From: Mesostigma viride
Lineage: Eukaryota; Streptophyta; Mesostigmatophyceae; Mesostigmatales; Mesostigmataceae
NCBI GenBank assembly: GCA_009746045.1
Contig: RPFO01000016.1
Span: 309,470-373,469, forward strand
Length of the DNA: 64,000 nucleotides
Direction of reading: 5' to 3'
Made by a program: the position numbers and the translations under genes. Shown here piece by piece: positions 35,301 to 46,373 of the stretch. The notes below the pieces were generated by a model. It did not search any database, was not told the origin of the DNA, and saw only the letters and a list, made by a program, of their open reading frames with translations. Within the stretch, counting starts at the first letter, position 1; every line of letters starts with the position of its first letter.

Positions 35301-38300
35301 CCTTGACATCCATGTACGTAGACGGGCCATGATGACACCATGGGAGCCTGAATCCTCATCATTTACTATTCCTTGACATCCATGTACGTAGGCCAGCCAT
35401 GGAGACACCATGGGAGCCTGAATCCTCCTCATTAATTACATACATGCCAACCATGTACGTAGACAAGCCATGATGACACCATGGGAGCCTGAATCCTCAT
35501 CATTTACTTTTCCTTGACATCCATGTACGTAGACGGGCCATGATGACACCATGGGAGCCTGAATCCTCCTCATTAATTACATAAATGCCATCCATGTACG
35601 TAGACGGGCCATGATGACACCATGGGAGCCTGAATCCTCATCATTTACTATTCCTTGACATCCATGTACGTGGACGGGCCATGATGACACCATGGGAGCC
35701 TGAATCCTCATGATTTACTATTCCTTGACATCCATGTACGTAGGCCAGCCATGGAGACACCATGGGAGCCTGAATCCTCCTCATTAATTACATACATGCC
35801 ATCCATGTACGTAGACAAGCCATGATGACACCATGGGAGCCTGAATCCTAATCATTTACTATTCCTTGACATCCATGTACGTAGACGGGCCATGATGACA
35901 CCATGGGAGCCTGAATCCTCATCATTTACTATTCCTTGACATCCATGTACGTAGGCCAGCCATGGAGACACCATGGGAGCCTGAATCCTCCTCATTAATT
36001 ACATACATGCCAACCATGTACGTAGACAAGCCATGATGACACCATGGGAGCCTGAATCCTCATCATTTACTTTTCCTTGACATCCATGTACGTAGACGGG
36101 CCATGATGACACCATGGGAGCCTGAATCCTCATCATTAATAACATAAATGCCATCCATGTACGTAGGCCAGCCATGATGACACCATGGGAGCCTGAATCC
36201 TCATCATTTACTATTCCTTGACATCCATGTACGTAGGCCAGCCATGGAGACACCATGGGAGCCTGAATCCTCCTCATTAATTACATAAATGCCAACCATG
36301 TACGTAGACAAGCCATGATGACACCATGGGAGCCTGAATCCTAATCATTTACTATTCCTTGACATCCATGTACGTAGACGGGCCATGATGACACCATGGG
36401 AGCCTGAATCCTCATCATTTACTATTCCTTGACATCCATGTACGTAGGCCAGCCATGGAGACACCATGGGAGCCTGAATCCTCCTCATTAATTACATAAA
36501 TGCCAACCATGTACGTAGACAAGCCATGATGACACCACGGGAGCCTGAATCCTCATCATTTACTATTCCTTGACATCCATGTACGTAGGCCAGCCATGGA
36601 GACACCATGGGAGCCTGAATCCTCCTCATTAATTACATAAATGCCAACCATGTACGTAGACAAGCCATGATGACACCATGGGAGCCTGAATCCTCATCAT
36701 TTACTATTCCTTGACATCCATGTACGTAGACGGGCCATGATGACACCATGGGAGCCTGAATCCTCATCATTAATAACATAAATGCCATCCATGTACGTAG
36801 GCCAGCCATGATGACACCATGGGAGCCTGAATCCTCCTCATTAATTACATACTTGCCATTCATGTACGTAGACGGGCCATGGAGACACCATGGGAGCCTG
36901 AATCCTCATCATTAATTACATAAATGCCATCCATGTACGTAGACAAGCCATGATGACACCATGGGAGCCTGAATCCTCATCATTATATACAAAAATACCA
37001 TCCATGTACGTAGACGGGCCATGATGACCCCATGGGAGCCTGAATCCTCATCATTAATTACATAAATGCCATTCATGTACGTAGGCCAGCCATGATGACA
37101 CCATGGGAGCCTGAATCCTCATCATTAATTACATACTTGCCATTCATGTACGTAGACGGGCCATGGAGACACCATGGGAGCCTGAATCCTCATCATTTAC
37201 TATTCCTTGACATCCATGTACGTAGACGGGCCATGATGACACCATGGGAGCCTGAATCCTAATCATTTACTATTCCTTGACATCCATGTACGTAGACGGG
37301 CCATGATGACACCATGGGAGCCTGAATCCTCCTCATTAATTACATAAATGCCAACCATGTACGTAGACGGGCCATGATGACACCATGGGAGCCTGAATCC
37401 TCATCATTACTTACATAAAGGCCATCCATGTACGTAGGCCAGCCATGGAGACACCATGGGAGCCTGAATCCTCCTCATTAATTACATAAATGCCAACCAT
37501 GTACGTAGACAAGCCATGATGACACCATGGGAGCCTGAATCCTAATCATTTACTATTCCTTGACATCCATGTACGTAGACGGGCCATGATGACACCATGG
37601 GAGCCTGAATCCTCATCATTTACTATTCCTTGACATCCATGTACGTAGGCCAGCCATGGAGACACCATGGGAGCCTGAATCCTCCTCATTAATTACATAC
37701 ATGCCAACCATGTACGTAGACAAGCCTTGATGACACCATGGGAGCCTGAATCCTCATCATTTACTTTTCCTTGACATCCATGTACGTAGACGGGCCATGA
37801 TGACACCATGGGAGCCTGAATCCTCCTCATTAATTACATAAATGCCATCCATGTACGTAGACGGGCCATGATGACACCATGGGAGCCTGAATCCTCATCA
37901 TTTACTATTCCTTGACATCCATGTACGTGGACGGGCCATGATGACACCATGGGAGCCTGAATCCTCATGATTTACTATTCCTTGACATCCATGTACGTAG
38001 GCCAGCCATGGAGACACCATGGGAGCCTGAATCCTCCTCATTAATTACATACATGCCATCCATGTACGTAGACAAGCCATGATGACACCATGGGAGCCTG
38101 AATCCTAATCATTTACTATTCCTTGACATCCATGTACGTAGACGGGCCATGATGACACCATGGGAGCCTGAATCCTCATCATTTACTATTCCTTGACATC
38201 CATGTACGTAGGCCAGCCATGGAGACACCATGGGAGCCTGAATCCTCCTCATTAATTACATACATGCCAACCATGTACGTAGACAAGCCATGATGACACC

Positions 38301-41258
38301 ATGGGAGCCTGAATCCTCATCATTTACTTTTCCTTGACATCCATGTACGTAGACGGGCCATGATGACACCATGGGAGCCTGAATCCTCATCATTAATAAC
38401 ATAAATGCCATCCATGTACGTAGGCCAGCCATGATGACACCATGGGAGCCTGAATCCTCATCATTTACTATTCCTTGACATCCATGTACGTAGGCCAGCC
38501 ATGGAGACACCATGGGAGCCTGAATCCTCCTCATTAATTACATAAATGCCAACCATGTACGTAGACAAGCCATGATGACACCATGGGAGCCTGAATCCTA
38601 ATCATTTACTATTCCTTGACATCCATGTACGTAGACGGGCCATGATGACACCATGGGAGCCTGAATCCTCATCATTTACTATTCCTTGACATCCATGTAC
38701 GTAGGCCAGCCATGGAGACACCATGGGAGCCTGAATCCTCCTCATTAATTACATAAATGCCAACCATGTACGTAGACAAGCCATGATGACACCACGGGAG
38801 CCTGAATCCTCATCATTTACTATTCCTTGACATCCATGTACGTAGGCCAGCCATGGAGACACCATGGGAGCCTGAATCCTCCTCATTAATTACATAAATG
38901 CCAACCATGTACGTAGACAAGCCATGATGACACCATGGGAGCCTGAATCCTCATCATTTACTATTCCTTGACATCCATGTACGTAGACGGGCCATGATGA
39001 CACCATGGGAGCCTGAATCCTCATCATTAATAACATAAATGCCATCCATGTACGTAGGCCAGCCATGATGACACCATGGGAGCCTGAATCCTCATCATTA
39101 ATTACATAAATGCCATCCATGTACGTAGACGGGCCATGATGACAATATGGGAGCCTGAATCCTCATCATTAATTACATACTTGCCATTCATGTACGTAGA
39201 CGGGCCATGGAGACACCATGGGAGCCTGAATCCTCATCATTAATTACATAAATGCCATCCATGTACGTAGACAAGCCATGATGACACCATGGGAGCCTGA
39301 ATCCTCATCATTAATTACATAAATGCCATCCATGTACGTAGACGGGCCATGATGACACCATGGGAGCCTGAATCCTCATCATTAACTACATACATGCCAT
39401 CCATGTACGTACACGGGCCATGATGACACCATGGGAGCCTGAATCCTCCTCATTAATTACATACTTGCCATTCATGTACGTAGACGGGCCATGGAGACAC
39501 CATGGGAGCCTGAATCCTCATCATTAATTACATAAATGCCATCCATGTACGTAGACAAGCCATGATGACACCATGGGAGCCTGAATCCTCATCATTATAT
39601 ACAAAAATACCATCCATGTACGTAGACGGGCCATGATGACCCCATGGGAGCCTGAATCCTCATCATTAATTACATAAATGCCATTCATGTACGTAGGCCA
39701 GCCATGATGACACCATGGGAGCCTGAATCCTCATCATTAATTACATACTTGCCATTCATGTACGTAGACGGGCCATGGAGACACCATGGGAGCCTGAATC
39801 CTCATCATTTACTATTCCTTGACATCCATGTACGTAGACGGGCCATGATGACACCATGGGAGCCTGAATCCTCATCATTTACTATTCCTTGACATCCATG
39901 TACGTAGACGGGCCATGATGACACCATGGGAGCCTGAATCCTCCTCATTAATTACATAAATGCCAACCATGTACGTAGACGGGCCATGATGACACCATGG
40001 GAGCCTGAATCCTCATCATTACTTACATAAAGGCCATCCATGTACGTAGGCCAGCCATGGAGACACCATGGGAGCCTGAATCCTCCTCATTAATTACATA
40101 AATGCCAACCATGTACGTAGACAAGCCATGATGACCCCATGGGAGCCTGAATCCTCATCATTATATACAAAAATGCCATCCATGTACGTAGACGGGCCAT
40201 GATGACACCATGGGAGCCTGAATCCTCATCATTAATTACATAAATGCCATTCATGTACGTAGACGGGCCATGGAGACACCATGGGAGCCTGAATCCTCAT
40301 CATTTACTATTCCTTGACATCCATGTACGTAGACGGGCCATGATGACACCATGGGAGCCTGAATCCTCATCATTACTTACATAAAGGCCATCCATGTACG
40401 TAGACGGGCCATGATGACACCATGGGAGCCTAAATCCTCCTCATTAATTACATAAATGCCATCCATGTACGTAGGCCAGCCATGGAGACACCATGGGAGC
40501 CTGAATCCTCCTCATTAATTACATAAATGCCAACCATGTACGTAGACAAGCCATGATGACCCCATGGGAGCCTGAATCCTCATCATTAATTACATAAATG
40601 CCATCCATGTACGTAGACAAGCCATGATGACACCATGGGAGCCTGAATCCTCATCATTATATACAAAAATGCCATCCATGTACGTAGACGGGCCATGATG
40701 ACCCCATGGGAGCCTGAATCCTCATCATTAATTACATAAATGCCATTCATGTACGTAGGCCAGCCATGATGACACCATGGGAGCCTGAATCCTCATCATT
40801 AATTACATACTTGCCATTCATGTACGTAGACGGGCCATGGAGACACCATGGGAGCCTGAATCCTCATCATTTACTATTCCTTGACATCCATGTACGTAGA
40901 CGGGCCATGATGACACCATGGCAGCCTGAATCCTCATCATTACTTACATAAAGGCCATCCATGTACGTAGACGGGCCATGATGACACCATGGGAGCCTAA
41001 ATCCTCCTCATTAATTACATAAATGCCATCCATGTACGTAGGCCAGCCATGGAGACACCATGGGAGCCTGAATCCTCCTCATTAATTACATAAATGCCAA
41101 CCATGTACGTAGACAAGCCATGATGACCCCATGGGAGCCTGAATCCTCATCATTAATTACATAAATGCCATCCATGTACGTAGACGGGCCATGATGACCC
41201 CATGGGAGCCTGAATCCTCATCATTAATTACATACATGCCATCCATGTACGTAGACGG
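29389..41258 (+). repeat. Left satellite arm, 70-72-bp monomers
   Basis: About 11.9 kb of monomers. Core: CCATGTACGTAGAC, a variable GGG/AAG/AGG, CCATGATGACACCATGGGAG, then CCTGAATCCTCATCATT. Two linker types alternate irregularly: TACTATTCCTTGACAT and AATTACATAAATGCCAT. A third, with TTGTTTTCTTTGACAT and CATACGTAG, is confined to 29480-31500. Higher-order duplications are visible: a block at about 35650-37900 recurs at +2257 bp, and the block at about 31560 recurs at +4099. ORFs here are period-driven artefacts. Confidence 0.95.
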
Positions 41259-42500
41259 CACATACATGCGCAGCGCCTCGCGTGGCGCAGATTCGCATGG
41301 CACATACATGCGCGGCGCAGATTCGCATGGCACATACATGGGCTTCGCCTCGCGTGGCGCAGATTCGTATGGCACATACATGCGCGGCGCCTCGCGTGGC
41401 GCATAGTCTGGTGCCGGCACTGCTGCCAACTCGCGTATGCCCGCGGGCGCGGCCACCGGCGCGGCTGCACCTAGCAAGTCGCCTACGCCCGCGCGCGCGG
41501 CAGCTGGCGTGGCTGCACCTGCCAACTCGCCTGCGCCTGCACTCACGACCACCGGCGCGGCTGCACCTAGCAAGTCGCCTGCGGCCCCCGGCGCGGCTGC
41601 ACCTGCCAACTCGCTTGCATGCGCCTGCGCGCGCGGCAGCACCTGCCAACTCACCTGCGCCTGTGCGCGCGGCCACCGGCGTGGCTGCACCTGCCAATTC
41701 GCCTACGCCCGCGCCTGCGGCCACCGGCGCGGCTGCACCTGCCAACTCGCTTGCATGCGCCTGCGCGCGCGGCAGCACCTGCCAACTCACCTGCGCCTGT
41801 GCGCGCGGCCACCGGCGTGGCTGCACCTGCCAATTCGCCTACGCCCGCGCCTGCGGCCACCGGCGCGGCAGCACCTGCCAACTCGCTTGCGCCTGCGCGC
41901 GCGGCAGCACCTGCCAACTCGCTTGCGCCTGCGCGCGCGGCAGCACCTGCCGACTCGTCTGCGCCTGCGCCCGCGGCCACCGGCGCGGCTGCACCTTCCG
42001 ACTCGCCTGCGCCTGCGCGCGCGGCAGCCGGCGTGGCTGCACCTAGCAAGTCGCCTACGCCCGCGCCTGCGGCCACCGGCGCGGCAGCACCTGCCAACTC
42101 GCTTGCGCCTGCGCGCGCGGCAGCACCTGCCAACTCGCTTGCGCCTGCGCGCGCGGCTGCACCTGCCAACTCGCCTGCGCCTGCACTCACGACCACCGGC
42201 GCGGCTGCACCTAGCAAGTCGCCTGCGGCCCCCGGCGCGGCTGCACCTGCCGACTCGCCTGCGCCTGCGCGCGCGGCAGCCGGCGCGGCTGCACCTGCCA
42301 ACTCGCTTGCGCCTGCGCGCGCGGCAGCACCTGCCAACTCGCCTGCGCCTGCACTCACGACCACCGGCGCGGCTGCACCTAGCAAGTCGCCTGCGGCCCC
42401 CGGCGCGGCTGCACCTGCCGACTCGCCTGCGCCTGCGCGCGCGGCAGCCGGTGTGGCTGCACCTGCCAACTCGCCTACGCCCGCGCCTGCGGCCACCGGC
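41259..42500. repeat. GC-rich tandem array at the satellite inversion point
   Basis: 41259-41410 has about four copies of a 40-bp unit (GGCACATACATGCGCGGC, CTCGCGTGGCGCAGATTCG). 41411-42500 is a nested array of 36- and 45-54-bp units (GCACCTGCCAACTCGC, TGCGCCTGCGCGCGCGGCAG, GCGGCCACCGGCGCGGCTGC). Periods are multiples of three. In one plus frame it encodes Pro/Ala/Ser/Thr repeats such as PTPAPAATGAAAPANSPAPA, the composition of arabinogalactan or Hyp-rich cell-wall proteins; other frames on both strands are also open. No start or stop context supports a gene. Confidence 0.85.
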
Positions 42501-43385
42501 GTAAATGATGAGGATTCAGGCTCCCATGGTGTCATCATGGCTGGCCTACGTACATGGATGGCATTTATGTTATTAATGATGAGGATTCAGGCTCCCATGG
42601 TGTCATCATGGCCCGTCTACGTACATGGATGTCAAGGAATAGTAAATGATGAGGATTCAGGCTCCCATGGTGTCATCATGGCTTGTCTACGTACATGGTT
42701 GGCATTTATGTAATTAATGAGGAGGATTCAGGCTCCCATGGTGTCTCCATGGCTGGCCTACGTACATGGATGTCAAGGAATAGTAAATGATGAGGATTCA
42801 GGCTCCCATGGTGTCATCATGGCTTGTCTACGTACATGGTTGGCATTTATGTAATTAATGAGGAGGATTCAGGCTCCCATGGTGTCTCCATGGCTGGCCT
42901 ACGTACATGGATGTCAAGGAATAGTAAATGATGAGGATTCAGGCTCCCATGGTGTCATCATGGCCCGTCTACGTACATGGATGTCAAGGAATAGTAAATG
43001 ATTAGGATTCAGGCTCCCATGGTGTCATCATGGCTTGTCTACGTACATGGTTGGCATTTATGTAATTAATGAGGAGGATTCAGGCTCCCATGGTGTCTCC
43101 ATGGCTGGCCTACGTACATGGATGTCAAGGAATAGTAAATGATGAGGATTCAGGCTCCCATGGTGTCATCATGGCTGGCCTACGTACATGGATGGCATTT
43201 ATGTAATTAATGATGAGGATTCAGGCTCCCATGGTGTCATCATGGCCCGTCTACGTACATGGATGTCAAGGAAAAGTAAATGATGAGGATTCAGGCTCCC
43301 ATGGTGTCATCATGGCTTGTCTACGTACATGGTTGGCATGTATGTAATTAATGAGGAGGATTCAGGCTCCCATGGTGTGACTCTC
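42501..43385 (-). repeat. Right satellite arm, part 1 (inverted orientation)
   Basis: The same monomer as the left arm, reversed (GATGAGGATTCAGGCTCCCA, TGGTGTCATCATGG). It ends at a variant monomer reading GTGTGACTCTC, where the copia element inserted. Confidence 0.95.
43381..43385. other. Left target-site duplication CTCTC
   Basis: CTCTC here and at 51781-51785 flank the LTR element. The unoccupied sequence GTGTGACTCTCCATGG survives at about 53191, 53832 and 60745 in related monomers and has a single CTCTC. Confidence 0.85.
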
Positions 43386-44039
43386 ATTTGCGCAGCAACT
43401 CGTCAGCAGAGCTTGTGAGCTCCTGGTCCTTGCCGGCTGGAATGACCCTAGGCTGCTGGCTAGCAACCTTTATCCTCACACCAGGCCTACGACCCTCGAT
43501 AGGCTCGCCACTCGTCGTGACGACCAAGGTTCGTGTGTGAAGACGCTCGTTGCCTCGTTGAGCCTCGAGCTATATGCAACCTCGTTCCATCCTTGTTCCT
43601 CGGTCATGAGCAACGCTGGGCAACGCTACATTGCCAGAGCCTCGTATCGCTGCCCTGCATCCTTGTTGCAGGCAGCATACAGGAATCTCTGGCTATCCTG
43701 TGTCTAGGACAGCACAGGACCTGCCACAGTCCTGCAAGGACTTACATCCTTGCAGACCTGCTGGCTGGTTACTGGCTTCTACTAGCCACAGTACCGTTGA
43801 GCCCTCAGTACACTGTGTCCCAGTCACGTGAGAGTACAGGCTAAGCCTGTGCAGGCACGGCCTGCCACGTGTCCTGTCCACTATGCCCTGAGTGTGCCCC
43901 GCCCTCGCCCACCGGTCGGCAGTACTTCGGGACTTGATAACTTTCTAGTCCCTTGTCTGTTCTAGGCGGTTGACACGGCGTTGGAAAGGTCTCCTCAACC
44001 TGCATCCATCTAGCACATTGGTGCCCCAATATGCTAACT
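43386..44039 (-). repeat. 3' LTR of the copia-type element
   Basis: 654 bp. On the element strand it follows the purine-rich sequence AAGAAAGGGTTGG (44041-44053), the likely polypurine tract. Confidence 0.9.
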
Positions 44040-44329
44040 CCAACCCTTTCTTGTTTTGGAGCTTGGACCAGCCTGAGAACCTATCAGCCACTGTCCCCAC
44101 AAGCCTTCAGACATCTGATCCCTCCCAGAGACCAGACCTGCCTTTTCTTTTGGAACCTGAGGTGCCTCCAAATATTAGCTAGGCCTGCTCATTGGTTCAA
44201 AGGTTGCCCTCTGACCCACATGACATCCCAACCCTTTCTTTGGGAACCTGGTGTAGATTAAAGTTAGGTCTTCACTTAGTCAGAGGAGTTTGGATAGAGG
44301 AGTCCATGAACGTACTATTGTGAGTTCCT

Positions 44330-44600
44330 GGTCATCCAGTTATCACAGGCGCCCGTTCATATGGCGCCCGCCACGGAGCCTCCTTTATCTTTTAAATCCT
44401 TCCAAAGACTGAGAGAGCCCTGACAAATGTTAGCCAACACATGGGGAGCCCATGTCCTCACTGAGGGATAAACTCAGGATTCATACATGCCAGGCTGAGG
44501 TCAGCTGGGGAATCGAACCCCACCCCATCTCCTCCAGGTTTGGATCAGCTCCTGGAACTGAGCATCACAAACAACAAGACATGACAATAACAAGATTATG
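44330..44600 (-). mobile_element. Possible tRNA-derived SINE inside the copia-type element
   Basis: On the minus strand GGTTCGATTCC (44509-44519) is an exact RNA polymerase III B-box, inside a perfect T-arm (TGGGG, loop, CCCCA). An A-box-like TGCTCAGTTCCAGG lies about 35-45 bases upstream (44551-44564). It sits between the pol stop and the 3' LTR, where foreign inserts are tolerated. Acceptor pairing and SINE tail are not clear. Confidence 0.4.
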
Positions 44601-44976
44601 TTTTATTATAAAGGAGTATAACCCATAGTGAGGCCCCTGGCAACCACGTCCAACATGGTCACACAACCAGGGATTTTATTAGCATGCAACAGGTTGGTTA
44701 CAGAGAATATATACAAATGTACAGCAACCTGTTAGAGCCAACACTTGGGCTGCCCTTGCAGGGTCCATTCCATGAAGACCCAAGGCCCATTACAAAGTCC
44801 TTAAGACTCTTCTGCAGCTCCATGACAGAGCCAGGCGAAATTCTCAGCCAGGGGAGTGACTCCACCCTGACCCCTGTCCAGCAGAGTGTGTCTGAACTCT
44901 GAAGGACCTGCTGTCAGCCACCACGTGGCTGCCCAGCCCACTGGGATGCCTCCCACCTAGAGCAAGGCTGTTTGGT

Positions 44977-46373
44977 CTACTCTGGCCCTCCCCCCTTGGA
45001 GGCCATGAGCCCACGAAGCAAAGGGTATTGCAGCTCAGCCTTCTCCTCCAGCTTGGTGAGAGCATCTGCAGGGTTGTCCACGCCAGCCACATGTTCAATG
45101 TTAGCTAAGCAAGACATTTCCTTGAGCAACAAATAATCAAGGTCCCTGCTCCTGGCCAGCTGCCTGTGCACAAACTGCACCATGCCCATGCTGTCAGTTC
45201 TTACCAGTGTGTGCATCTGCAACCGACAGGAAGCCACTTGACATAGCTGGTAAAATAGCTCCCTCAAGTAAAGAGCAGTATGAAGCCCTTCACAGATTGC
45301 CCTGCACTCAGCAATGTCACTGCTGGGAGTTACCCTGTTTTGCAACCGACTGTACCAGCAGACCAGAGAGGACTGTTCCTGCACCAGGGATATTAATGCT
45401 GCTGCACGGCCCCTGACCTCTGTGACCTTCCTACTATCCATAGAACTGTCCACATAGAGCATCATGTCAAAAGGCCTGTACAAATCCAAAGGACCCAGCA
45501 TGAGAGGGGGAGACATGCGAACAGCCTCTACCACTCTCTCAGCACCCACCTCAACCAGTTGGGAATCGGTCAACCGACTCAGTACCAACAGGTCAGGAGC
45601 ACAAATGCTGGCCAGCCATGCCAACATACCTCGTATTGTTGCACATCTGGCCTGGGTGATGGGCTCCTGCAAGGCATCTATGATCTGCTGAGGATAATCC
45701 TTACCACCCTCCAGCTGGATGGACCATGTACCCTGCTGATGGACCAAGGTCGCCTGCATTCCACAAAACACCATGGGCTCATTCTCAACCATGTACTGGA
45801 TCTTACCCAGTTCAAACCGTTTCTGGATCCTGGCCAGAGTCAACTCTTGCCAAGTGGGATGGCCCAGGAGATGCAGATCATCACCATGCAGGGAGGCAAA
45901 CGCTGGCAGCCCCTCATAGCTACCCTGAAACAGACAAGGATCAACTGGAGAGACTGAGAGACCACAGACAGACCTGAGGTACTTCTCCAAGCTCTTCCTC
46001 CAGATGATGGGACTCGATCTAAGGCCTTCCACGCCTTTGAGAATCCTCAAATACCTCGTCTTCAGCTCTGCCCTCCACACTGCAGGCACCTTAACAAAGA
46101 AAGGGGGTATTGTGCGCCAAGTATCCTGTGCTTCCTGCTGATCACCCTTAAGAAAAGCCCTCTTGAAATCTACCAACACAGAGCTATAGGGTATCCCCTT
46201 CTGCAGAAAAGACAATAAATGCACAACAAAATCCTCCATGTATCATGCAGCATCCCTGGTGTGTAAAGCTCCTCATCTGCTAACTGTCCAGTGCCATGGT
46301 ACTCAGTCACAACTGGTCTAACATGTGGCACCTGCACGCCATCTACCTCCTTGAGCTTGAGGACAAACATCAA
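44977..46373 (-). CDS. copia pol, 3' part: reverse transcriptase and RNase H (frameshifted)
   Basis: Two overlapping minus frames. 46373-46170 holds the start of RT (MMFVLKLKEVDGVQVPHVRP). 46239-44977 (420 residues) holds RT motif A (VDFKRAFLKG, about residues 23-32), the catalytic box HGDD (118-121, in place of YVDD), and RNase H. RNase H has the expected acidic residues in YVDSS, AECRAICEG, RTDSMGMVQ and NPADALTK. One-base shifts near 46370 and 46235 break continuity with the upstream pol frame. Stop at 44977. Confidence 0.85.

Noticed and set aside
31900-40951. Recurring 60-140-codon ORFs in the satellite
   Set aside because: Identical peptides follow the satellite's higher-order period; no start context or conservation beyond the DNA repeat.
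29389-41258. Array resembling a CRISPR
   Set aside because: Monomers are full-length tandem repeats. The variable part is one of a few fixed linkers, not unique spacers, there are no cas genes, and the genome is eukaryotic.
41437-42713. Intact Pro/Ala-rich glycoprotein gene
   Set aside because: The frame shifts within the array, has no signal peptide, and runs into satellite; several frames on both strands are equally open.
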